DNA of 12,886 bases, taken from JABDDM01 sp038240295 (GTDB lineage: Bacteria > Bacteroidota > Ignavibacteria > Palsa-1295). Below, piece by piece: positions 6,380-12,862 of the stretch; the stretch's first letter is position 1, and each line of letters opens with the position of its first letter. The translations under genes were made by a program, and so were the position numbers. The notes under the pieces were generated by a model, which was not told the origin of the DNA, ran no database searches, and saw only the letters and a program-made list of their open reading frames with translations. The stretch spans positions 1 through 12,886 of the forward strand of contig JBBSDW010000097.1 in the NCBI GenBank assembly GCA_038240295.1, given 5' to 3'.

Positions 6380-6514
6380 ATGAGTACAACTGCTCTCCGA
6401 TCGCTGCTGCTGGCAGCGATCGGTGCCGTTCTGTTTTAGGGTTGTGGCGGTTCCATCTGACCCACGTCCAATAATGGTGTGACTGTCCGCGCTATGACCT
6501 CTGTCCAAGCATGA
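6380..6514 (+). pseudogene. Decayed lipoprotein gene start, similar to the upstream lipoprotein
   Basis: ATG 6380 opens MSTTALRSLLLAAIGAVLF, an evident signal peptide, then TAG at 6437-6439. The same frame continues GCGGSI, TGA at 6458-6460, then PTSNNGVTVRAMTSVQA to a TGA overlapping the pheT start. LRSL, an 11-position gap, then GC followed by PT and GVT line up with the intact neighbour (LRSL...GC...PTGPGVT). It is probably the 5' remnant of a tandem lipoprotein paralogue, stopped exactly before the lipobox GC. Readthrough or a translated 19-residue leader peptide are less likely alternatives. Confidence 0.5.
6397..6437 (+). terminator. Perfect 11-bp hairpin upstream of pheT
   Basis: CCGATCGCTGC (6397-6407) and GCAGCGATCGG (6413-6423) pair perfectly around a five-base loop. 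TGCCGTTCTGTTTT follows, a weak U-rich tail. It could end the lipoprotein transcript or attenuate pheT, whose start is 88 bases downstream. It also lies inside the lipoprotein remnant. Confidence 0.5.
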
Positions 6515-8994
6515 AAATTTCTCTTAATTGGCTTAAAGAATTTGTCCCCGTTCCGTTCACTCCGAAGGAGTTGGACGATCGATTGACGATGCTCGGCATT
6601 GAGGTCGAGAAGATCGAGGATGCTGCATCGCGATTTGCGAAGATCGTTGTCGGGGAAGTTCTAGAGGTCGAGAAGCATCCGAACGCCGACAAACTCCGTC
6701 TAACCAAGATCAATATTGGCGCTGGTGACCCGCTCAAGATCGTCTGCGGTGCGCCGAATGTGCGCACGGGTCTCAAAGTCGCAGTCGCAACGATCGGTGC
6801 CGATCTCGGCGAAGGATTCGTGATCAAGAAATCGAAGATCCGCGGAGAAGTCAGCGAAGGGATGCTCTGCTCTGAACGCGAACTCGGGCTTTCCGACAAA
6901 CACGAAGGCATCTGGGAATTGCCGCCTGAATATAAAGTAGGCATGCCGCTCGCAGAAGCGATGGGCAAGAGCGATGTTATCCTTGAAATTGGCATCACAC
7001 CGAATCGCCCCGATTGCCTGAGTCATATCGGTATCGCCCGCGAAGTTTCAGTGATCACAAGCGAAGATGTAAAGCTTCCTAAACTTGAGCTGCCCAAAAT
7101 TTCGTCGAAAAGTATTATTGATGTTGAATTGCAGGATGCTGATCTTTGTCCGCGATACGTTGGGCGTTCGGTCAAAGGAGTAAAGGTTGCGCCATCGCCC
7201 GAGTGGCTTCGCTCGAGACTCGAATCGCTGGGATTGCGACCGATCAACAATATAGTAGATGTCACGAATCTTGTATTGATGGAGTGCGGCCATCCACTTC
7301 ATGCTTTCGACAGCAGTCAGATCAAAGATTCAAAAATCATTGTCAGGAAAGCGGAAGGATTTGCCACTGAGTTCACGACACTCGATGGCAAGAAGCGTAC
7401 GCTCGATCCCGACACCCTCCTCATTTGCGACAACGAAAAGCCGCTCGCAATCGCGGGTATCATGGGCGGCGAGAATTCTGAGATTGCGAACTCGACGACC
7501 GACATCTTCATCGAGTCAGCCTATTTTCTTCCGTCATCGATCCGGCGCTCGTCAAAAAAGCTTGGACTCTTTACGGACGCATCCTACCGCTTCGAGCGAG
7601 GCACTGATATCGAAGTGTTGCCATACGCGCTCAACCGCGCAGCTGCGCTCATCATCGAACTCGCTGGTGGCGAGTTGGTTGGTGATGTCGTTGATGTTTA
7701 TCCGACTCCGATCGCACGTAAACAATTCGCATTCAAGCCATCTCGCGCTGAGGCGTTGCTTGGGATGAAAATATCGGAGACGCGGATGGTTGACGTTTTT
7801 GCGCGATTGAATATTGTAGTAGACAAGCCCCTTCATTTTGAAGGAGGGGGTTGGGGGACGGTTCCGGACGCGTGGCAGCTGACTTCGCCGAGTTACCGGA
7901 TAGACCTCGAACGAGAGGAAGACGCGACAGAAGAACTCGCACGCGTGATCGGCTACGACGAAATTCCACTCGCCACGTTCGAACGCACCCCGCTTCCGAC
8001 GACAAAAGAAGCGCTCACGCGTCGTGAGCTCGATCTGCAACTCCGCTCCACGCTCCTTGCACTTGGCGCGACGGAGTGTGTTTCCTCACCGCTCATCGCA
8101 GAACGAGAAGCAAAGCTTTTTCACGATGCGCCGGTCACGGTTGTCAATCCACTTAACATCGAGACGAACCGCATGCGAACTTCTGTTGCCGCGAATCTGC
8201 TCGACATCGCTCGGCGCAACGAGCGCTTTGGCGCAGAAGGTCAGCGATTGTTCGAGTCGGGATCGGTATTCGCTTATGCTGCAGAGAAGCAGATGATCGG
8301 GAAGATCAAGGAGCGCACCGAAGTCGCCGTTCTCTTCACCGGAATTCAGGAATCGAAATCGCCCTACAATGCTGCGCCGCAGAAGGCCGATATATTTCTT
8401 GCTCGTGGATTTGCCGAACAGGTTATCAAGCGCGCAGGTATCACGCATTTGGATAGCGTGGTGCTTGAGGGCGGTGGTGAGCTCAAGTCGTGGCCCAAAG
8501 CAGGATCGTTCTTTGTGAGCGATCACGCCGTGCTCATTCGTTCAGGCGAATCAGCAATTGCAATCGCGGGAAAAATCTCGCAAGCGGTGCAGGATGCATA
8601 CGACATTCGTCACGATGTTTATCTCGCGCTGATCGACTACGATGCGCTCTTCGCTCTTTTGAAGAAATCGCGCACCGAGGGTAAGAAAGTAAAAGCGTTG
8701 CCAAAATATCCGGCAGTTGAACGCGACCTTGCCTTGATTTTAAGAACAGACGTCACCGCGGCGAATCTCCAGAAGGAGATCGAGCAGTCGGTTCCGAAAG
8801 AACTGATGAGCGGATTCAGAATTTTCGATGAATTCCGCTCACCAGAAATGAAGACGCAATCCGAGCGGAGCCTTGCTGTTCGTATCATTCTACGATCGAA
8901 TGATCGTACGCTCGAGGAGCAGGAAGTCGAGCAGACGATGGCGAAAGTTGTCGAGAATCTGACTAAAACCTTGGGCGCACGTCTTCGCGTCTAA
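6511..8994 (+). CDS. pheT: Phenylalanyl-tRNA synthetase beta subunit
   Basis: This is the non-catalytic beta subunit that partners PheS, binds tRNA-Phe and edits mischarged Tyr-tRNA-Phe. The 827-residue product starts with the standard MKISLNWLKEFV. Domains in order: EMAP/OB-fold tRNA-binding domain (about 40-150, VVGEVLEVEKHPNADKLR); B3/B4 editing region (about 200-385, with RPINNIVDVTNLV and ECGHPLHAFD); B5 domain (about 405-490, ending TSPSYRIDLEREED); synthetase-like core; and C-terminal anticodon-binding FDX-ACB domain (about 729-826, PKYPAVERDLALIL). Residues 439-453 are an extra segment encoded by a palindromic element. No Shine-Dalgarno or clear -7 box precedes the ATG. The gene is transcribed in the same direction as pheS but separated from it by about 0.9 kb. 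Confidence 0.97.
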   Translation: MKISLNWLKEFVPVPFTPKELDDRLTMLGIEVEKIEDAASRFAKIVVGEVLEVEKHPNADKLRLTKINIGAGDPLKIVCGAPNVRTGLKVAVATIGADLGEGFVIKKSKIRGEVSEGMLCSERELGLSDKHEGIWELPPEYKVGMPLAEAMGKSDVILEIGITPNRPDCLSHIGIAREVSVITSEDVKLPKLELPKISSKSIIDVELQDADLCPRYVGRSVKGVKVAPSPEWLRSRLESLGLRPINNIVDVTNLVLMECGHPLHAFDSSQIKDSKIIVRKAEGFATEFTTLDGKKRTLDPDTLLICDNEKPLAIAGIMGGENSEIANSTTDIFIESAYFLPSSIRRSSKKLGLFTDASYRFERGTDIEVLPYALNRAAALIIELAGGELVGDVVDVYPTPIARKQFAFKPSRAEALLGMKISETRMVDVFARLNIVVDKPLHFEGGGWGTVPDAWQLTSPSYRIDLEREEDATEELARVIGYDEIPLATFERTPLPTTKEALTRRELDLQLRSTLLALGATECVSSPLIAEREAKLFHDAPVTVVNPLNIETNRMRTSVAANLLDIARRNERFGAEGQRLFESGSVFAYAAEKQMIGKIKERTEVAVLFTGIQESKSPYNAAPQKADIFLARGFAEQVIKRAGITHLDSVVLEGGGELKSWPKAGSFFVSDHAVLIRSGESAIAIAGKISQAVQDAYDIRHDVYLALIDYDALFALLKKSRTEGKKVKALPKYPAVERDLALILRTDVTAANLQKEIEQSVPKELMSGFRIFDEFRSPEMKTQSERSLAVRIILRSNDRTLEEQEVEQTMAKVVENLTKTLGARLRV
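7825..7869. repeat. In-frame palindromic element inside pheT
   Basis: These 45 bases include CCCCTTCATTTTGAAGGAGG and more G, forming an imperfect hairpin (arms about 7828-7834 and 7840-7847, one bulge) followed by GGTTGGGGGACGG. They encode KPLHFEGGGWGTVPD in the B5 domain, between RLNIVVD and AWQLTSPSYRID, where the family normally has only a short turn. GAC occurs immediately before and at the end of the stretch, like a 3-bp duplication. The G/C-rich palindrome resembles dispersed repeats known in this lineage; no second copy is in this window. Confidence 0.65.
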
Positions 8995-9016
8995 GTGACT
9001 TTGTTGTGAATGTCTT

Positions 9017-9056
9017 AGTGCGTTGCACTTCAAGGGAATTTTCAAGCGCTGGAAAA
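9017..9056. repeat. Two small hairpins between pheT and the coiled-coil gene
   Basis: AGTGC-GTT-GCACT (9017-9029) and the near-palindrome TTTTCAAGCGCTGGAAAA (9039-9056) sit in the 107-base gap after pheT. The first is followed within a few bases by GGGAATTTT. They may end the pheT transcript or be a binding site; neither is strong. No clear promoter box for the next gene was found. Confidence 0.35.
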
Positions 9057-9101
9057 GGTAGTGATGCAGGACTGTGTTGTTCTTTATGCCGCTGAACTTT
9101 C

Positions 9102-9761
9102 GTGAATCCTGAAAATTCGCGTACCGTAGCTACTTCCGTGAGTCGCGATAAGCTCGCCAGATCGATGGCGCGCCTCGACACCCTTGTTCGCAGGGCTGTT
9201 GAAACGATCAATCTTTTAAAGCGCGATAAACAAGAACTCACCGCACGCGTCGCGCAGCTCGATGAGCTGCTCGAACAGGAGCGCTCGAACACACGGCAGC
9301 GCGATAAACTTTTTCAGTCGAATAGATCGGAGGTCGATCATTTCGCTGAAGAGATCAACGAACTGAAAACCCAGCGCGCAGGCCAGGATTCTCTCATCGT
9401 CGAACAGGCCGAGTCGATCACAAAGCTCGAAGAAGAATTAACTGAGATCGCGACGAAACTTGCAGAGAAAGAGCAACTCGTGATCATAAGCGAAGCCAGC
9501 TCTCGCGATCAAACCGAACTTGAGTCAAAGCTTAACGCCGCCGCCCGCGAACGCGACGAGATGCGCGCAAAGGTCTATCAATTCGAATGCGAGGCAGCCG
9601 GTTGGGCCGTTACGCTTACGAAAGAAGATGCGAAAAAGGCCGAAAAGGCCGTCGATGTGATCATCAAGCGGATCGATCAAGTCGAGAAACGTGTGGGTCT
9701 TCATCAAAAGAATGGAGTTGCGGAGCCAGTGTTGCAACCAGAGATCTTCAACGCAGAATAA
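9102..9761 (+). CDS. Coiled-coil protein upstream of zapA (ZapB-like role possible)
   Basis: The product is 219 residues from GTG 9102; GTG 9138 or ATG 9165 are alternative starts. No signal peptide or membrane segment is seen. Residues about 22-190 are almost entirely charged heptad-like sequence, including LDTLVRRAVETINLLKRDKQELTARVAQLDELLEQE and a long ESITKLEEELTEIATKLAEKEQ stretch, indicating an extended coiled coil. The C-terminal part (KKAEKAVDVIIKRIDQVEKRVGL) is helical. The stop is two bases before zapA. By position it resembles the coiled-coil gene that accompanies zapA in many FCB genomes, so a role in Z-ring bundling is inferred. Sequence identity to ZapB proper is not claimed. 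Confidence 0.75.
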   Translation: MNPENSRTVATSVSRDKLARSMARLDTLVRRAVETINLLKRDKQELTARVAQLDELLEQERSNTRQRDKLFQSNRSEVDHFAEEINELKTQRAGQDSLIVEQAESITKLEEELTEIATKLAEKEQLVIISEASSRDQTELESKLNAAARERDEMRAKVYQFECEAAGWAVTLTKEDAKKAEKAVDVIIKRIDQVEKRVGLHQKNGVAEPVLQPEIFNAE

Positions 9762-9763
9762 TC

Positions 9764-10042
9764 ATGGCACAAACCGTCCGCGTTACAATTCTTGGTACAG
9801 AATATCCGCTCCGCTCGAACGATGAGTTGCTTACGAAAGAACTCGCGGCCGATGTCGACGAAGAACTGCGCGAGTTGCAGCAAAAGCTGCCGTCGCAGTC
9901 GACGAACACGCTGGCAGTCCTGACCGCACTTAACTTCGCCGAACACGAAGCTCACTCCAAAGAAAACGAACGCCGCGAGATCGACCGGCTCTCGAGCGAG
10001 ATCGAATATATCACGCAATCGCTCGAAGAAGCGCTTCGGTAG
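9764..10042 (+). CDS. zapA: Cell division protein ZapA
   Basis: This small cytoplasmic protein binds FtsZ and cross-links protofilaments at the division ring. The 92-residue product has the typical ZapA opening (VRVTILGTEYPLRSNDELL, a beta hairpin), then LTKELAADVDEELRELQQKLPSQSTNTLAVLTALNFAEHE and a C-terminal coiled-coil helix (ERREIDRLSSEIEYITQSLEEAL). Its length fits the family. ATG 9764 is two bases after the upstream stop, so the pair is one transcriptional unit with coupled translation. A family-wide ZapA-rny pairing is not seen; no gene follows in this direction. Confidence 0.88.
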   Translation: MAQTVRVTILGTEYPLRSNDELLTKELAADVDEELRELQQKLPSQSTNTLAVLTALNFAEHEAHSKENERREIDRLSSEIEYITQSLEEALR

Positions 10043-10051
10043 CGCCGTTTT
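10031..10051 (+). terminator. Weak terminator overlapping the zapA stop
   Basis: GCGCT (10031-10035) and AGCGC (10041-10045) form a 5-bp stem around TCGGT, followed by CGTTTT. The stem is short and overlaps the last zapA codons, but the next plus-strand gene is more than 1 kb away, so a terminator here is expected. Confidence 0.45.
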
Positions 10052-10075
10052 ATCAGCCATGCGTCTACGCTATTC

Positions 10076-10190
10076 CCGCAGCACCGGCCTGGCAGCAACA
10101 CAATTCGCGTAGGTCCAACCGAGCATCAACCCAATTCCTGTAGCTCCAGCGGAGCGGCCCATCATTAGCCGCAAGCGGAAGCTTGGGGGT
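10076..10190. repeat. Repeat-like intergenic element with small palindromes
   Basis: The 224 bases between zapA and the minus-strand gene hold no convincing gene. They contain GCTCCAGCGGAGC at 10143-10155 and CCGCAAGCGG at about 10170-10179. On the minus strand the stretch reads GGGCCGCTCCGCTGGAGCTA, then ATTGGGTTGATGCTCGGTTG. It looks like a dispersed REP-type element I associate with several environmental bacterial genomes, but no second copy lies in this window. The remainder (10190-10266) has a minor hairpin ACCGC-GAT-GCGGT on the minus strand and nothing else recognised. Confidence 0.4.
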
Positions 10191-10266
10191 TTGCGTGTGA
10201 TCGCGGAAGATCCCCGCACCGCATCGCGGTCGCACCTTTCATGAGCCCATGACTTGCCACGCGTCC

Positions 10267-11274
10267 TCATAAAACGAGCGATGGCGCGCGCAACCTGATT
10301 CCGAGCAAAAAGAATTTTGACGATTGCGGCAACGGATTTGTCCCGTCGTCGCTCATTCCTTGATATCCCAGGTAGACATCGAAGATCGCGGCATTGCCTT
10401 CGACGGTCAAGCCAAGCTCGACGTTGCCATCGAGGCTCACGCTTTTGATCGTGCTGAATTTTTTGAAGAAGCTGCCACCTGTGCCGAAAGCAGTTACGCC
10501 GATCCCTCCGTGCGAATAGACGACACCAGAACCGAGTCTTGCTAATGTCACATTCGCGCCCGCACTTAGCGTGAAGAGAATATTCTTGTAGTTCGCGCCA
10601 AATCCTGTGTCGATTCCGGGCTGACGATAATCTTCGCGAATTACATAGAGATCGCCAGCGATCCATGGTTTGATCTGCGCCTCTTTGGGTTGCTGAGGGT
10701 CGACACCAAGATGCGGCCCCAAATAGATAGGATCGAAATAAAATCTTGAGATCAGCGATCCATAAATAAGCAGCCGCTCCAATGGCGATTGCGTGTATTC
10801 GCCATTCTCTCCGTTGTCGACGTCGTGCCGGCAGCGATGAAGATAACCGATCTGCCAATCGTAGCTTTCAGCACGATGCGTGTAGAGTAAGCCTTCCTCC
10901 CAAATTCCTCCACGCGGATGAAAGTGGATGTCGTTCTTCGTGTTTGCCGTAAGCTCCATGTCGCTGATCCCTGTCAGTGAAGATACCTGCGACCATCGAT
11001 AGAGTTCGATAGCGACCCCAATATCAATTCCCCACCCAAACGCATCGGATGCGCTATTGAAGCCATGAAACACGCTGCCCCAGCCGCCGAACTCACCCAG
11101 CCCCGACGATGAATCGCCGCTCTGAAGCGGCTTCCAGGTAGGCCGTATCATCAAGCCTCGCGAAGGAGAGACAGGCTGAGCCTGCGTTGTATTGCAAACG
11201 AAAATGAATACCCAGATCGCGAGCGCTAAGTAGCGCAATCCAAAACGACTCGAAACGATTTCTTCTTGTATCAT
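10267..11274 (-). CDS. Putative outer-membrane beta-barrel or secreted protein, unrecognised
   Basis: The 335-residue product has a signal peptide (RYLALAIWVFIFVCNTTQAQ, cleavage probably near residue 31-33). The mature part is rich in Gly and aromatic residues with alternating hydrophobic strands: WGIDIGVAIELYRW, LLIYGSLISRFYFDPIYLG, FTLSAGANVTLARLGSGVVYS, and a final strand FFLLGIRLRAPSLVL. This suggests a barrel in the outer membrane. The distinctive block RGGIWEEGLLYTHRAESYDW leads into HRCRHDVDN at 146-154, a cluster of polar residues worth comparing with homologues. ATG 11274 is chosen for the signal peptide and the promoter box 23 bases upstream; the longer start at 11364 lies upstream of that box. 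Function unknown. Confidence 0.75.
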   Translation of the reverse strand: MIQEEIVSSRFGLRYLALAIWVFIFVCNTTQAQPVSPSRGLMIRPTWKPLQSGDSSSGLGEFGGWGSVFHGFNSASDAFGWGIDIGVAIELYRWSQVSSLTGISDMELTANTKNDIHFHPRGGIWEEGLLYTHRAESYDWQIGYLHRCRHDVDNGENGEYTQSPLERLLIYGSLISRFYFDPIYLGPHLGVDPQQPKEAQIKPWIAGDLYVIREDYRQPGIDTGFGANYKNILFTLSAGANVTLARLGSGVVYSHGGIGVTAFGTGGSFFKKFSTIKSVSLDGNVELGLTVEGNAAIFDVYLGYQGMSDDGTNPLPQSSKFFLLGIRLRAPSLVL

Positions 11275-11297
11275 CGGTAGTTTGTTGGAAGTCTTCC

Positions 11298-11305
11298 CAA
11301 ACTTA
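11298..11305 (-). promoter_or_regulatory. Bacteroidota-type -7 box of the minus-strand barrel gene
   Basis: On the minus strand TAAGTTTG matches TAnnTTTG exactly. A TTG lies 23 bases upstream, at the long end of the reported TTG-N17-23-TAnnTTTG range. It sits 23 bases before the ATG at 11274, giving a leader of roughly 15-20 bases without a Shine-Dalgarno. Confidence 0.6.
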
Positions 11306-11441
11306 CAACGGTAATTGCGATAGGTCCACAACGCATTGATGAACGAAGGTTTCGCGACAGACAAAGAGATGTTGGGTCGGGATGTTCACATGCGGGAGAG
11401 CTAGATCATACCACAATTTTAGATTGGCGCGACTCGTGTCG

Positions 11442-11449
11442 TATTTTTG
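11442..11449 (+). promoter_or_regulatory. Bacteroidota-type -7 box of sucD
   Basis: TATTTTTG matches TAnnTTTG and ends 30 bases before the sucD ATG at 11480. A TTG at 11424-11426 is 15 bases upstream, shorter than the standard spacing but close to that seen before pheS. It supports ATG 11480 rather than the in-frame TTG inside the box. Confidence 0.55.
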
Positions 11450-11479
11450 CCGCGACAAGTTGATCACATCCAAAACTCA

Positions 11480-12655
11480 ATGAGTGTTTTAGTAGATAAG
11501 AAAACGAGGCTGGTCGTGCAGGGCATTACCGGCAGTGAGGGTTCATTCCACACGCAGCAGATGCTGGAATACGGCACGAAGGTCGTGGCGGGCGTAACGC
11601 CTGGCAAGGGCGGCACCCTGCATAATGGTGTTCCGGTATTCAACACCGTCGCCGACGCGGTCGCTTCGACAGGCGCGAACGCTTCGTGCATTTTTGTGCC
11701 CCCGGCATTCGCGGCGGATGCTATTCTTGAGGCGGTCGATAGTTTGATCCCGCTCTGCGTCTGCATCACCGAAGGCATTCCGGTCCGCGACATGATCACC
11801 GTCTATGGCAAGATCATCAACTCCGGCACCAGGCTCATCGGACCGAACTGCCCTGGCGTGATCTCACCCGGTAAAGCGAAGATCGGTATCATGCCAGGAT
11901 TTATCCATAAGGAAGGCCGCATCGGCATCATCTCGCGTTCAGGCACGCTTACGTATGAAGCCGTCAAGCAGCTTACGGATGTTGGCCTCGGTCAATCGAC
12001 CGCGATCGGCATCGGCGGCGATCCGATCATCGGCACCCGTTTTATCGACGCGATCCAGCTTTTCGAAACCGACGACGAGACCGACGCGGTTATTATGATC
12101 GGCGAGATCGGCGGCACTGCCGAAGAAGAAGCAGCGATCTACATCAAAAAGCATTTCTCGAAACCCGTCGTAGGCTTTATCGCTGGACGCACCGCGCCTC
12201 CCGGACGCCGCATGGGCCACGCAGGCGCGATCATTTCTGGCGGCAAAGGAACGGCTGAAGAGAAAATGGCAACGATGACCGAGTGCGGCATCGAAGTTGT
12301 CGAAACCCCTGCAGTAATGGGCGAGACCGTGCTTCGCGCACTTCCGAAGAAACGGACAGTCGTTAGCGTAAAGGGTCTCAAAAAGGTTGCGCCGGCGAAG
12401 TCAAGTAATTCGGCAAAAGCTCGGCCGGTGGCAAAGAAATTGAACACAAAGAAACCTGCCGCTAAGAAGCCGGTCGCGAAAAAACCGGTTAAAAAAGCCG
12501 CTCCAGCTGGGAAGGCCAAATCGAGTAGGGCGGCTTCAAAACCGATTGCTAAGAAGGCCACCGCGAAAAAGCCGGTTGCGAAAAAGGCACCGGTGAAGAG
12601 ATCGGCTGCGAAGCAATCGGCAACGAAGAAATCGGGTACGAAGAACCGCAGATAA
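11480..12655 (+). CDS. sucD: Succinyl-CoA ligase alpha subunit with histone H1-like C-terminal tail
   Basis: Together with SucC (not in the window), this TCA-cycle enzyme interconverts succinyl-CoA and succinate with nucleotide phosphorylation. Residues 1-about 289 are a complete SucD: CoA-binding Rossmann domain (LVVQGITGSEGSFHTQQM at 11-28, GVTPGKGG), GPNCPGVISP at 121-130, and the ligase domain with active-site His247 in GRRMGHAGAI. E. coli SucD ends at about this length. Residues 290-391 are an added tail of Lys, Ala, Pro, Ser and Thr with AKKP/AKKA-type repeats. I count 37 Lys/Arg and no Asp/Glu in these 102 residues. Such tails occur in histone H1-like and AlgP-like DNA-binding proteins; nucleic-acid binding here is inference. 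No Shine-Dalgarno is present. The minus-strand open frame opposite the tail is a composition artefact. Confidence 0.95.
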   Translation: MSVLVDKKTRLVVQGITGSEGSFHTQQMLEYGTKVVAGVTPGKGGTLHNGVPVFNTVADAVASTGANASCIFVPPAFAADAILEAVDSLIPLCVCITEGIPVRDMITVYGKIINSGTRLIGPNCPGVISPGKAKIGIMPGFIHKEGRIGIISRSGTLTYEAVKQLTDVGLGQSTAIGIGGDPIIGTRFIDAIQLFETDDETDAVIMIGEIGGTAEEEAAIYIKKHFSKPVVGFIAGRTAPPGRRMGHAGAIISGGKGTAEEKMATMTECGIEVVETPAVMGETVLRALPKKRTVVSVKGLKKVAPAKSSNSAKARPVAKKLNTKKPAAKKPVAKKPVKKAAPAGKAKSSRAASKPIAKKATAKKPVAKKAPVKRSAAKQSATKKSGTKNRR

Positions 12656-12665
12656 CGGGCGGTTC
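12643..12665 (+). terminator. Possible hairpin at the sucD stop
   Basis: GAACCGC (12643-12649) and GCGGTTC (12659-12665) pair perfectly over seven bases, straddling the sucD TAA. No U-tract follows, so it is a weak candidate; the larger inverted repeat at 12691-12787 is a better 3' end. Confidence 0.3.
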
Positions 12666-12690
12666 CCATTCGACGACGAACTCTCATAGA

Positions 12691-12787
12691 CAAGTCATCC
12701 TGAGCCGGACGAATTCGAAGTTAGGGTCGAGGCCGACGGCAGATGCGACCGAAAGGCAAGATTCTTCGCTGGGCTCTGAATGACTTG
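12691..12787. repeat. Inverted pair of dispersed CAAGTCATCCTGAGCC repeats
   Basis: The left arm CAAGTCATCCTGAGCC starts at 12691. The right arm ends GGGCTCTGAATGACTTG at 12787, its inverted and slightly diverged copy. The arms can pair into an imperfect stem of about 16 bp, and TTTTATAG follows the right arm, so the structure may also terminate sucD. This type of repeat (GTCATCCTGAGC...GAAGGATCTT) is familiar from intergenic regions of many environmental bacteria. Confidence 0.7.
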
Positions 12788-12832
12788 TTTTATAGATTTG
12801 ATTTGATCGACATTTAAGTACCAACTTTCAAT

Positions 12833-12862
12833 CAAGTCATCTTGAGCCCGACGAAGGATCTT
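12833..12862. repeat. Further copy of the same dispersed repeat
   Basis: CAAGTCATCTTGAGCCCGAC followed by GAAGGATCTT is a better-preserved copy in the left-arm orientation. It matches the reverse complement of 12757-12787 at most positions. Its partner arm may lie beyond the window end. Confidence 0.7.

Noticed and set aside
10043..10266. 6S RNA gene downstream of zapA
   Set aside because: The position recalls the zapA-ssrS order of gammaproteobacteria, but no long closing stem with a central bubble was found.
10070..10858. 262-residue minus-strand open frame
   Set aside because: It is very rich in Arg, Cys and Trp, overlaps the signal-peptide-bearing barrel gene in another frame, and its last part is the repeat-like element.
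12139..12693. Minus-strand frame with FFATGFF-type hydrophobic segments
   Set aside because: It is the antisense of Lys/Ala codons in the SucD tail (AAG/AAA become TTT/CTT, that is Phe/Leu), so the apparent membrane protein is an artefact.
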